In this document: piece by piece, positions 22,337 through 30,400 of the stretch
How positions within the stretch are numbered: position 1 is the stretch's first letter
How the letters are laid out: every line of letters starts with the position of its first letter
Translations under genes and position numbers: made by a program
The notes under the pieces: generated by a model
Seen by the model: only the letters and a program-made list of their open reading frames with translations
What the model was told of the DNA's origin: nothing
Database searches by the model: none
Assembly: GCF_006385875.1 (NCBI RefSeq)
Contig: NZ_VFSU01000030.1
Location: 1-64,000 of the forward strand
Source of the DNA: Sandaracinobacter neustonicus
GTDB taxonomy: Bacteria > Pseudomonadota > Alphaproteobacteria > Sphingomonadales > Sphingomonadaceae
Length of the DNA stretch: 64,000 bases
Direction of reading: 5' to 3'

Positions 22337-22990
22337 ATGATTCGTTTGCCCATTGTTGCAGCCCTGCTGCTCGCCGCCACACCCCTTGCCGCGCAGCAGA
22401 CGGAGGCTCCGCCTGCCGAAGCGTCCGCCGCGCAACCCGCCGCCGAAGCGCCGCCCCCGGCAAAGGTCTGGAAGACGGAACGGGTGAAGCTGCAAACGGC
22501 GGAAGGCCCCATCGTCATCGAGCTGGATACGGAACGCGCGCCGATCACTTCCGCCAATTTCCTGAAATATGTGGATCAGAAACGCTTCGACGGAATCACC
22601 TTCTATCGCGCGCTCACCTTCCCCGGCCGCCCCGATCTGGGGCTGATTCAGGGCGGCCAGCGCGATCAGAAGAAGCTGCTCCCACCCATCGCCCATGAAC
22701 CCACCAGCAAGACCGGCCTTTCCAACCGCGACGGGGCGATCGCCATGGCACGCGGCGCGCCGGGCAGCGCGCAATCCGATTTCTTCATCATCATGGGTGA
22801 TCTCTCCACGCTGGACGCCAGCCCGAAAGACCCCGGCTTCGCCGTGTTCGGCCGCGTGGTGGAGGGGATGGATACGGTGAAGAAAATCCTCGCCGCGCCG
22901 GTGTCGGCGACGGAAGGGGTGGGGGCGATGAAGGGGCAGATGATCGCCAAGCCTGTGCCCGTCACCACGGCCCGCCGCGTTCCGAAGTGA
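22337..22990 (+). CDS. Exported peptidyl-prolyl cis-trans isomerase (cyclophilin)
   Basis: 217 residues. A signal peptide (about 1-20, ending TPLAA) and an Ala/Pro-rich spacer precede a cyclophilin domain. Visible signature: DGITFYRALTFPGRP (includes the catalytic Arg) and GAPGSAQSDFFIIMGD. Probably assists folding of exported proteins in the periplasm. It overlaps mnmC by 4 nt (ATGA... in another frame), so they are co-transcribed although unrelated. Confidence 0.9.
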   Translation: MIRLPIVAALLLAATPLAAQQTEAPPAEASAAQPAAEAPPPAKVWKTERVKLQTAEGPIVIELDTERAPITSANFLKYVDQKRFDGITFYRALTFPGRPDLGLIQGGQRDQKKLLPPIAHEPTSKTGLSNRDGAIAMARGAPGSAQSDFFIIMGDLSTLDASPKDPGFAVFGRVVEGMDTVKKILAAPVSATEGVGAMKGQMIAKPVPVTTARRVPK

Positions 22991-24720
22991 CACCGGCCGA
23001 CCCGGGCGCCGCCTGGGACGGGGAGACGCTGACCTCTGCGCGCTTCGGCGACGTCTATGCCTCCCGCGCGGGGGCACTGGCGCAGAGCCGGGCGGTGTTT
23101 CTCGCCGGTTGCGGCCTGCCGGAGCGCTGGCAGGGGCGGCGGCGCTTCACCGTTGGCGAGCTGGGCTTCGGCACCGGGCTGAACATGCTGGCGGTGCTGG
23201 ACGCATGGGCGATCAGCCGTCCGGCAGATTCGACGTTGCACCTGTTCTCGGTGGAGGGCTTTCCGCTGGCGAAGGCCGATGCCGCCCGCGCGCTGGCGGC
23301 CTTCCCGGAGCTGGCCGACCTTGCCGCGCAACTGCTGGCGCGATGGCCGGATGGCGCGCGCGGGCTGCATCGGATCGACTTTCCGGCGCTGGGCGCAACG
23401 CTTGATCTGCTGATCGACGATGTCGCTGCGGCGCTCAGCGGTTGGCAGGGCCGGGCGGACGCATGGTTTCTGGATGGCTTCTCGCCCGCGAAAAACCCGG
23501 ACATGTGGTCGGCGGAGGTGCTGGCACTGGTCGGGGAACGCACCGCGCCGGGCGGGCGGGCCGCGACATGGTCTGTCGCCGGGTTCGTCCGCCGGGGGCT
23601 GGCGGCCGCCGGTTTCACGGTGGAGCGGCTGCCCGGCTTCACCGGCAAGCGGGAGCGGCTGGCGGCGCACCGCCCCGGCGAACCCACCGATCCGCCGCTG
23701 CCCAAGGTGGCGATCATCGGCGCAGGAATCGCGGGCGCATCGCTGGCGCTGGCGCTGCGCGATCTGGGGATCGAACCGACGATCTTCGCCGACGGTCCTA
23801 TGGCCTCCGGCAACCCGGCGGCGCTCGTCTCCCCCCGGCTCGCAGCGGGCAGCGAGGCGGGCTCTGCGCTGCACGCGCTGGCTTTCCGCCGCGCGGTGGA
23901 GCGGATCAACCGCACCGCGCCGGACGCCATCCTCGCGCGCGGGGCGCAGCGGCTGCTGAAGCCCTCGGAACTGGCTCGCGCGGATGCCACCCTCGACTCC
24001 GGCCTGTTCCCGCCCGCCGGTCTCACGCGCAGCGGCGAGGCGCTGGCGCTTCGCGACGCACTGGTGGTCTCACCCGAACGGCTGCGCGCGGCGTGGCTGG
24101 GGCCGGTTCGCCCGCTTGCCGTGGATAACATCGCCCGCGTCGGCGACGGCTGGCAGGTGCAAGGTGAAGGCCCGTTTGATGCCGTGGTGATCGCCGCCGG
24201 GTTCGGCAGCGCGGCGCTCTCCGGCCTGCCGCTGCGCCCCATTCGCGGGCAGGTGACGACCGCGACCGTTCCGCTGCAAGGCCCGCCCACCAGCTGGGGC
24301 GGTTATATAGTCCCGACCGACGACGGCCTGCTGTTTGGCGCAACCCACGGCCGGGGCGATGCCGACCCGTCCGTCCGCGCGGAGGATCAGCAGCACAATC
24401 TCGAAACCCTCGCCCGCGTGAAGCCGGAGCTTGCCGCCGCGCTGGCGTCGCAAAAGCTGGGCGCAATCGCTGGCGTGCGCGCCGCCGCCGGGGATCATCA
24501 ACCCATCGCGGGCACGCTGGGCGACGGGCTTTACATGCTGGGCGCGTTCGGCGGGCGCGGCTTCGCGCTCGCCCCGCTGCTGGCCGAACATGTGGCGGCG
24601 GAGATCGCGGGCACGCCTTCTCCGCTCACCCCCGCGATGGCGCGGCTGCTGGACCCGTCCCGCTTCGCGCCCAAGGGGGATTCCGCAGCTTTTCCGCCAG
24701 CCAGTCCATCAGCAGCCTGA
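22987..24720 (+). CDS. mnmC: Bifunctional tRNA 5-methylaminomethyl-2-thiouridine synthesis protein MnmC
   Basis: 577 residues, shorter than E. coli MnmC (668). The N-terminal methyltransferase (LGFGTGLNML for SAM, DAWFLDGFSPAKNPDMW active site) makes mnm5 from nm5. The C-terminal FAD oxidase (IIGAGIAGASLALAL dinucleotide motif, RPIRGQ, GAFGGRGFALAPLLAEH) removes the carboxymethyl group. Start GTG 22987 fits the 4-nt overlap with the cyclophilin gene. The last 95 nt overlap the 3' end of the convergent LysR gene. Confidence 0.9.
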   Translation: MTPADPGAAWDGETLTSARFGDVYASRAGALAQSRAVFLAGCGLPERWQGRRRFTVGELGFGTGLNMLAVLDAWAISRPADSTLHLFSVEGFPLAKADAARALAAFPELADLAAQLLARWPDGARGLHRIDFPALGATLDLLIDDVAAALSGWQGRADAWFLDGFSPAKNPDMWSAEVLALVGERTAPGGRAATWSVAGFVRRGLAAAGFTVERLPGFTGKRERLAAHRPGEPTDPPLPKVAIIGAGIAGASLALALRDLGIEPTIFADGPMASGNPAALVSPRLAAGSEAGSALHALAFRRAVERINRTAPDAILARGAQRLLKPSELARADATLDSGLFPPAGLTRSGEALALRDALVVSPERLRAAWLGPVRPLAVDNIARVGDGWQVQGEGPFDAVVIAAGFGSAALSGLPLRPIRGQVTTATVPLQGPPTSWGGYIVPTDDGLLFGATHGRGDADPSVRAEDQQHNLETLARVKPELAAALASQKLGAIAGVRAAAGDHQPIAGTLGDGLYMLGAFGGRGFALAPLLAEHVAAEIAGTPSPLTPAMARLLDPSRFAPKGDSAAFPPASPSAA

Positions 24721-25570
24721 CCCGCAACGGGCGCAACGGGCTGGGCGGGGTGATCATGTACAGCCCCATCGGAGGCGGCCGCCAGTCGCATAGCAGCGCC
24801 TCAAGCCGCCCGTCCGCCAGCAGATCGGCCACCAGAAAATCCGGCTGCAAGGCGATCCCCGCGCCCGCCAGACAGGCCGGGTTCAACGCCCCGCCGCTGT
24901 TCGCCGTCAGCGGGCCGGACACCGTCACGCTATACTCCGCGCCTTCCGGCCCGGCGAAGCGCCATACGTCTGGCGGCGTCACATTGCTGTAGATCAGGCA
25001 CAGATGCTTCGCGAGATCGGCCGGGTGCAGCGGCCGACCATGCGCCTGAAGATAGGCCGGGCTGGCCACAGGCATCCGCTCCACCGCGCACAGTCGCCGG
25101 GCGATCAGGCTGGAATCCGCCAGCTGGCCGATGCGCAGCACGATATCATGGCCCGACGCCACGATGTCGATTCGCGCGTCATCAAGGCTGAGATCGATGG
25201 AGACTTGCGGGTGCCGCGCCAGAAAGTCCGGCAGCAGCGGGGCGATATGGGCGCGGCCGAACTCCAACGGCGCGGCCAGCCGGATCGGCCCGGCGGGCAG
25301 GGTGGTCGCCTCGCCCAGCCGCTCCTCCATGCGTTGTGCCGAGAGCACCAGCGCCTGCGCCTCCCCCAGCGCCTCCTGCCCCAGCGCGGAGAGAGACAGC
25401 CGCCGCGAGGTGCGGTGGAACAGCGCCGCGCCCAGCCGCTCTTCCAGCCGCGCCACCGCGCGGGAGACGGTGGGGACAGAGAGGTTCCGCGTCCGCGCCG
25501 CGCCCGCGAAGCTGCCCGCTTCCGCCACGGCGACGAACAGATCCCACGCCTCGAAATCGGGAACATGCAT
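24626..25570 (-). CDS. LysR-family transcriptional regulator
   Basis: 314 residues. N-terminal winged helix: MHVPDFEAWDLFVAVAEAGS, then NLSVPTVSRAVARLEERLGA and LFHRTSRRLSLSALG, the LysR DNA-binding signature. The rest is the periplasmic-binding-like effector domain. ATG 25570 was chosen because it starts the fold; the open frame upstream is non-coding. Divergent from the pirin gene with a 114-bp gap, so it probably controls pirin and perhaps wrbA. Its 3' end overlaps mnmC by 95 nt, tail to tail. Confidence 0.9.
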   Translation of the reverse strand: MHVPDFEAWDLFVAVAEAGSFAGAARTRNLSVPTVSRAVARLEERLGAALFHRTSRRLSLSALGQEALGEAQALVLSAQRMEERLGEATTLPAGPIRLAAPLEFGRAHIAPLLPDFLARHPQVSIDLSLDDARIDIVASGHDIVLRIGQLADSSLIARRLCAVERMPVASPAYLQAHGRPLHPADLAKHLCLIYSNVTPPDVWRFAGPEGAEYSVTVSGPLTANSGGALNPACLAGAGIALQPDFLVADLLADGRLEALLCDWRPPPMGLYMITPPSPLRPLRVRLLMDWLAEKLRNPPWARSGTGPAAAPSRG

Positions 25571-25684
25571 TTTCTGAAATGATTCCTTTCGATCCTTCCA
25601 CTTTTCTAACTCATCAAGGCCGCTAAATGAAGGGGCGTTCAATCGCTCCGGCCTTGGATGCCGAAGCGAGGAGGAGATCGACCG

Positions 25685-26383
25685 ATGATCGAAGTCCGCA
25701 AGTTCGAAACGCTGGGTGCCGCCAACCATGGCTGGCTGGATGCGCACCATCACTTCAGCTTCGCCAATTATTACGAGCCTGCCCGCATGGGCTGGGGGGC
25801 GATCCGGGTGTGGAACGATGACATCATCGCCCCGCAATCCGGCTTCCCGCCGCACCCGCACAAGGACATGGAAATCATCACCTATGTGAGGAAGGGCGCG
25901 ATCACCCATGAAGACAGCATGGGCAATCGCGGCCGCACCGAAGCCGGCGACGTGCAGGTGATGAGCGCGGGCACCGGCGTGCGCCACGCGGAATATAATC
26001 TGGAAGACGAGGAAACCCGCATCTTCCAGATCTGGATCATGCCGGAAACGGTGGGCGCAAAGCCCGCATGGGGCGCACGGCCTTTCCCGAAGGGCGATCG
26101 CTCCGGCAGCTTCGTGCCGCTGGCCAGCGGGCTGGGTGACACCGGCGCGCTGCCGATCCAGACCCCGGCGAAAGTGCTGGGGGCCACGCTGAAGGCGGGC
26201 AGCAGCACGGATTACCGGTTCGAACCGGGCCGTGTCGGCTATCTCGTCGGCGCGGAAGGCAAGTTCCGCGTGAATGGCACGGAGGTGAACGCCCGCGACG
26301 GCGTGGCCATCCGCGATGTCGAAACCCTCACCATCGAGGCGCTGGAGGACAGCGAGCTTGTCCTTGTCGACGCCCTGAAGTGA
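25685..26383 (+). CDS. Pirin-family protein
   Basis: 232 residues, bicupin. Metal-site motif GFPPHPHKDMEIITYV with the conserved His residues, and HAEYNLEDEETRIFQIWIMP. Bacterial pirins such as YhhW have quercetinase activity in vitro; others bind partner enzymes. GAGGAG precedes ATG 25685. Divergent from a LysR gene and followed by a strong terminator and wrbA, suggesting a response to quinones or electrophiles (inference). Confidence 0.9.
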   Translation: MIEVRKFETLGAANHGWLDAHHHFSFANYYEPARMGWGAIRVWNDDIIAPQSGFPPHPHKDMEIITYVRKGAITHEDSMGNRGRTEAGDVQVMSAGTGVRHAEYNLEDEETRIFQIWIMPETVGAKPAWGARPFPKGDRSGSFVPLASGLGDTGALPIQTPAKVLGATLKAGSSTDYRFEPGRVGYLVGAEGKFRVNGTEVNARDGVAIRDVETLTIEALEDSELVLVDALK

Positions 26384-26389
26384 TCAGCC

Positions 26390-26425
26390 GAGGCCCCGCC
26401 CACCCCGGGCGGGGCCTCCTTTTTT
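26390..26425 (+). terminator. Intrinsic terminator after the pirin gene
   Basis: A 12-bp perfect stem GAGGCCCCGCCC/GGGCGGGGCCTC with a 5-nt loop (ACCCC), followed by C and six T. It should separate pirin from wrbA. Confidence 0.9.
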
Positions 26426-26449
26426 CGTTGCAGTTGAAGGAGCAGTGAA

Positions 26450-27049
26450 ATGACCAAGGTTCTCGTTCTCTATTATTCGTCCTACGGCCACCTCGAAGCC
26501 ATGGCGGAAGCCGTGGCCGAAGGCGCGCGTTCCACCGGTGCCGAAGCGATTGTGAAGCGCGTGCCGGAACTGGTGCCGGATGACGTCGCCAAGGCCAGCC
26601 ATTTCAAGACCGACCAGAAGGCTCCGATCGCCACCGTCGAGGAATTGGCGGACTATGACGCCATCATCGTCGGCGCGCCCACCCGCTTCGGCCGGGTGGC
26701 TTCGCAAATGGCGAACTTCTGGGATCAGACGGGCGGCCTCTGGTTCCAGGGCAAGCTGATCGGCAAGGTCGGCGCGGCCTTCACCTCCACCGCGACCCAG
26801 CATGGCGGGCAGGAGACCACGCTATTCTCCATCCTCACCACGCTGATGCACCATGGGCTGGTGATCACCGGCCTGCCCTACAGCTTCCCCGGCCAGATGC
26901 GGAATGATGAAATCACCGGCGGCTCACCCTATGGCGCCACCACCATCGCCAACGGAGACGGCAGCCGCCTGCCCAGCCAGAACGAGCTGGACGGCGCGAA
27001 GTTCCTTGGCAAGCATGCCGCGGAAGTGGCTGCCAAGCTGAAGGCCTGA
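26450..27049 (+). CDS. wrbA: NAD(P)H:quinone oxidoreductase WrbA
   Basis: 199 residues, standard WrbA size. FMN flavodoxin-like enzyme reducing quinones by two electrons. Motifs: [20 protein letters not shown] (FMN phosphate loop), [20 protein letters not shown] and [16 protein letters not shown] good ribosome-binding site (AAGGAG) lies upstream. The hairpin at 27059-27087 follows. Confidence 0.95.
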   Translation: MTKVLVLYYSSYGHLEAMAEAVAEGARSTGAEAIVKRVPELVPDDVAKASHFKTDQKAPIATVEELADYDAIIVGAPTRFGRVASQMANFWDQTGGLWFQGKLIGKVGAAFTSTATQHGGQETTLFSILTTLMHHGLVITGLPYSFPGQMRNDEITGGSPYGATTIANGDGSRLPSQNELDGAKFLGKHAAEVAAKLKA

Positions 27050-27058
27050 AGCTGATTG

Positions 27059-27087
27059 CGGCCGCGGGGAGCATGCCCCCGCGGCCG
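27059..27087 (+). terminator. GC-rich hairpin after wrbA
   Basis: An 11-bp perfect stem CGGCCGCGGGG/CCCCGCGGCCG with a 7-nt loop. No U-run follows, so termination may be partial or Rho-assisted. It precedes trkH by about 40 bp. Confidence 0.7.
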
Positions 27088-27125
27088 GATTGCAACCATC
27101 CCCCGGCCATGGCAGGATTCCCGCC

Positions 27126-28496
27126 GTGGACGGGGCTTTCAGATCCTTGGGGAGCGGGCGGAAGGCCGTGGCGCATCCCGAACGCGCCATCCCGCTGGCT
27201 TTCCTGATCGGCATCGGCATCGGCACGCTGCTGCTGGCCATGCCCATCGCCCGGGCGGGCGGCCTTTCCGGCGAAGGCGGCGCGCCGCCGCTGGTCGCGC
27301 TGTTCACGGCCACCTCGGCCTTCTGCGTCACCGGTCTCACCATCGTCGATACCCCCACCTACTGGTCACCGTTCGGCCATGTCGTGCTGCTGCTGCTGGC
27401 GCAGATCGGCGGCATCGGCATCATGACGGGGGCGACTTTGATCGGCCTGCTCGTCACGCGCCAGCTGCGGCTGAAAAGCCAGCTGATGGCGCAGAGCGAG
27501 ATGAAGCGGCTGGATCTGGGCGATATCCGCAACGTGCTGAAGCTGGTGCTGCGCGTGACGCTGGTCACCGAGGCCATCCTCGCCATCTGGCTGGCGCTGC
27601 GCTTCTGGCACTATGGCCTGCCCCTGGGGGAGGCGCTATGGCACGGCCTGTTCCATTCGGTGATGGCCTATGTGAACGCGGGCTTCTCCACCCTGCCCGG
27701 CGGCCTCGCCGCGCACCGGGCGGATTGGCTGCTGGCCATCCCGCTGATGATCGGTGTGATCATGGGCGGGGTCGGCTTCCCCGTTCTGCTGGAACTGCAC
27801 CGCGAATGGCGCAAGCCCGCAGGCTGGTCCATCCACACCAAGCTCACCCTCTGGGGCAGCCTCGGCCTCACCCTCATCGGCATGGCCGCCGTGCTGCTGT
27901 TCGAATGGGGGAACCCTGCCACGCTGGGCGGCGCGGGCCTCTCGGAAAAGCTGCTGGGCGGGCTGTTCCATTCGGTGATGACCCGCTCCGGGGGCTTCAG
28001 CCTGCACGATCCGGGGGCGATGGGGCCGGATACGCTGCTGATCTCGTCTGGCCTGATGCTGATCGGCGGCGGCAGTGCCTCCACCGCAGGCGGCATCCGC
28101 ATCACCACCTTCCTGCTGCTGGGCTTCGTCGTGCTCAGCGAAATTCGCGGCGACAAGGATTCCGTCGCCTTCCGCCGCCGCATCTGCCCCGATGTGCAGC
28201 GGCAGGCCGTTGCCGTCGCGCTCACCGCCGTGGGCGTCGTCTCGCTGGCGCTGCTGGTGCTGGCCAGCTTCGTAAAGGCCCCGGTGGAACGCATCATGTT
28301 CGAAGTGATTTCCGCCTTCGCCACCGCAGGCCTCTCCACCGGCCTCACCGCACAAATGCCGCCCGCCGGGCAGATGATCATCATCCTCGTCATGTATGTC
28401 GGCCGCGTCGGCATCATCTCGCTGGCGGCGATCCTCGCGGTGCCGTCGCGCTATTCCCCCATCCGCTATCCAGAGGAGAAACCGATTGTCGGCTGA
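27126..28496 (+). CDS. TrkH/KtrB-type potassium uptake channel
   Basis: About 456 residues with about ten membrane spans. Potassium-translocating subunit with repeated selectivity-filter regions: FTATSAFCVTGLTI, FSVMAYVNAGFSTLPGG-like, SVMTRSGGFSLHD and FATAGLSTGLTA. GTG 27126 is chosen as start; TTG 27090 also lies in frame. The stop overlaps the start of the RCK subunit, so the two are translationally coupled, as in KtrAB. Confidence 0.9.
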   Translation: MDGAFRSLGSGRKAVAHPERAIPLAFLIGIGIGTLLLAMPIARAGGLSGEGGAPPLVALFTATSAFCVTGLTIVDTPTYWSPFGHVVLLLLAQIGGIGIMTGATLIGLLVTRQLRLKSQLMAQSEMKRLDLGDIRNVLKLVLRVTLVTEAILAIWLALRFWHYGLPLGEALWHGLFHSVMAYVNAGFSTLPGGLAAHRADWLLAIPLMIGVIMGGVGFPVLLELHREWRKPAGWSIHTKLTLWGSLGLTLIGMAAVLLFEWGNPATLGGAGLSEKLLGGLFHSVMTRSGGFSLHDPGAMGPDTLLISSGLMLIGGGSASTAGGIRITTFLLLGFVVLSEIRGDKDSVAFRRRICPDVQRQAVAVALTAVGVVSLALLVLASFVKAPVERIMFEVISAFATAGLSTGLTAQMPPAGQMIIILVMYVGRVGIISLAAILAVPSRYSPIRYPEEKPIVG

Positions 28497-29157
28497 AAAG
28501 GCGAAACCGGCTCCGCCCGTCATGGTGATCGGCCTCGGCCGCTTCGGCTCCGCCGTTGCCCGTTCGCTCACACGCGTGGGCCATGAAGTGCTCGGCGTCG
28601 ATCAGGACATGGCCGTGGTGCAGTCGCTCTCCGAAGAACTCACCCATGTGGTGCAGGCCGATACCACCAACCCCATTGCGCTGAAAAAACTGGGCGCCGG
28701 AGATATGGAGCACGCCGTCGTTGGCATCGGATCGGATATCGAAGCCAGCGTGCTGACAGTGGTGGCGCTGGCAGACGCGGGCTGCCGCGACATCTGGGCC
28801 AAGGCCGTGAACGCCAACCACGGCCGTATCCTCGAACGGGTGGGGGCCACCCACGTGGTGTTCCCCGAAGCCGAAATGGGCGAACGTGTCGCCCATATGG
28901 TGACGGGAAAGATGATCGACTTCATCCAGTTCGACGATGATTTCGCCATCGTGAAAACCCGCGTCCCCCGCTTCATGGCCGGCAAAACCCTGCTGCAAAC
29001 CGACGTCCGCAAAGCCCATGGCGTGACGATCGTCGGCGTGAAACGCCCCCGCGAACCCTTCATCCACGCCATCCCGGATACCGTCGTCTATCTGTCGGAC
29101 CTGCTCATCGTCTCCGGCGCTACTGACGCTGTGGAGCGGTTTGCGGCGCTGACGTGA
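28486..29157 (+). CDS. TrkA/KtrA-type RCK regulatory subunit
   Basis: 223 residues, one RCK_N plus one RCK_C domain, the KtrA layout (TrkA has two). The NAD/ATP-binding fold shows VMVIGLGRFGSAVARSL and GVDQDMAVVQSL. Gates the potassium channel encoded next to it. TTG 28486 is preferred because AGAGGAG lies just upstream and it gives the expected N-terminus; it overlaps the end of the channel gene by 11 nt. Confidence 0.88.
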   Translation: MSAEKAKPAPPVMVIGLGRFGSAVARSLTRVGHEVLGVDQDMAVVQSLSEELTHVVQADTTNPIALKKLGAGDMEHAVVGIGSDIEASVLTVVALADAGCRDIWAKAVNANHGRILERVGATHVVFPEAEMGERVAHMVTGKMIDFIQFDDDFAIVKTRVPRFMAGKTLLQTDVRKAHGVTIVGVKRPREPFIHAIPDTVVYLSDLLIVSGATDAVERFAALT

Positions 29158-29188
29158 TGGGGCGTGGGGCTGGGTTTTGCGCGCCGCG

Positions 29189-29622
29189 CGGCCAAGGGCT
29201 CTGCCCTTGGAACCCGGCAGGGAAATGATTTCCCTGCACCCTCAAAATTCACGTCGCGCCCGAACTTCCACGTCGTGGATGTGATGAGATTCGATTGCCT
29301 GCGGCGCTACACGGCTCTCTCTCCCCGTTGGGGAGAGAGTTGGAGAGAGGGGAGCGACGCCGGGCCAAACCCGCCAACCTCCCCACACCCACAACCGTCA
29401 CCCCGGACTTGATCCGGGGTCCAGCTGGTCTTCGGCGACGTGTGGAGAGGTGGGCGGGAAACTCCCCAAAGCGCCGCAGGCAATGAACTCCAACCTCGCG
29501 CCCAGCGGATGGCCCCCACCCCAACCCCTCCCCTGAAGGAGGAGGGGCTAAAAACTCCGGGGGTGCAGGGGCGTCACGCCCCTGCCGGGGTGAAGGGGTG
29601 GAACCCCTTCAAAACACCCCCA
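29189..29622. repeat. Composite palindromic intergenic element, copy C
   Basis: Fills the 471-bp gap between convergent ktrA-like and sodB genes. Left-module hairpins CCAAGGGC type (about 29192-29210) and GCAGGGAAA type (29217-29237); inner inverted repeats 29294-29307 and 29471-29484; right-module hairpin 29566-29584. The centre also holds one CCCCGGACTTGATCCGGGG palindrome (29401-29419). No gene seen. Confidence 0.85.
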
Positions 29623-29628
29623 ACCAGC

Positions 29629-30294
29629 TCAACCGTTGCCGATCCCCAGCCCCAGATCCTCAACGCTCTCAGCCGCATAGGCTTCGGCCGCAAACGCCCA
29701 GTTCAGATGCTTGGCCGTCACTGCGTCCAGATAGGCTTTGCGGGCGCGTTGATGGTCCAGATAATAGGCGTGTTCCCACACATCCAGCACCAGCACCGGC
29801 TTCAGATCCTCGTCGATCACCGGGGTCTGCGCGTCGTGGCCGCCCAGCAGCTCCAGCTTGCCGTCGTCAGACACCAGCCACACCCAGCCGCTGGCGAAAT
29901 GGTCCACGCCCTTGTCGACGATGGCCTTCTTCAGCGCTTCCACGGAACCGAAGTCGCGCTCGATGGCGGCCAGCAGTTCGCCCGTGGGTTCGCCGCCGTC
30001 CGCGCTCAGGCTTTTCCAATAGAAGCTGTGGTTGAAGTGCTGCGCGGCGTGCACGAAAATGTCCCCGGCGGAGACTTGTTCAGAGACATCTTCCGGGTCC
30101 ACGTCGGCGGTTTCGCGGATGATTTCCAGCAGGCTGGTTTCGGTGAAGTCATGCTCGTCGGCCAGCGCGTTCAGCTTGTCCACATAGGCCTTGTGGTGGC
30201 CGGCGTGGTGCTGGGCGAAGGTGTCGGCCGAAATGGCGGGGGCCAGCGCGGTCGGTTCGAACGGCAGCGGCGGAAGGCTGAACTTGGCGGGCAT
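29629..30294 (-). CDS. sodB: Superoxide dismutase (Fe/Mn)
   Basis: 221 residues, slightly longer than usual (about 200) with an Ala/Glu-rich C-terminal extension. Converts superoxide to peroxide and oxygen. Metal ligands: His29 (AQHHAGHHKAYVD), His in AAQHFNHSFYW, and Asp/His in LDVWEHAYYLD. The AAQHFNHSFYW context suggests an iron-type enzyme. ATG 30294 is the start, single-gene unit. Confidence 0.95.
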   Translation of the reverse strand: MPAKFSLPPLPFEPTALAPAISADTFAQHHAGHHKAYVDKLNALADEHDFTETSLLEIIRETADVDPEDVSEQVSAGDIFVHAAQHFNHSFYWKSLSADGGEPTGELLAAIERDFGSVEALKKAIVDKGVDHFASGWVWLVSDDGKLELLGGHDAQTPVIDEDLKPVLVLDVWEHAYYLDHQRARKAYLDAVTAKHLNWAFAAEAYAAESVEDLGLGIGNG

Positions 30295-30400
30295 GTTGGA
30301 TCTCCAATCGTTGAGTGAACTGGTTTAGCCGCCGAAGGTTTCGGCAGCATGGACGAACCGGCGAAAAACGCGCGGTTAGTGGGTGAAAAATGCCATCGCG

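Noticed and set aside
27056-28528. Long plus-strand frame parallel to the potassium channel gene
   Set aside because: Arg/His/Pro-rich translation with no domain. The channel gene in another frame has clear membrane spans and filter motifs.
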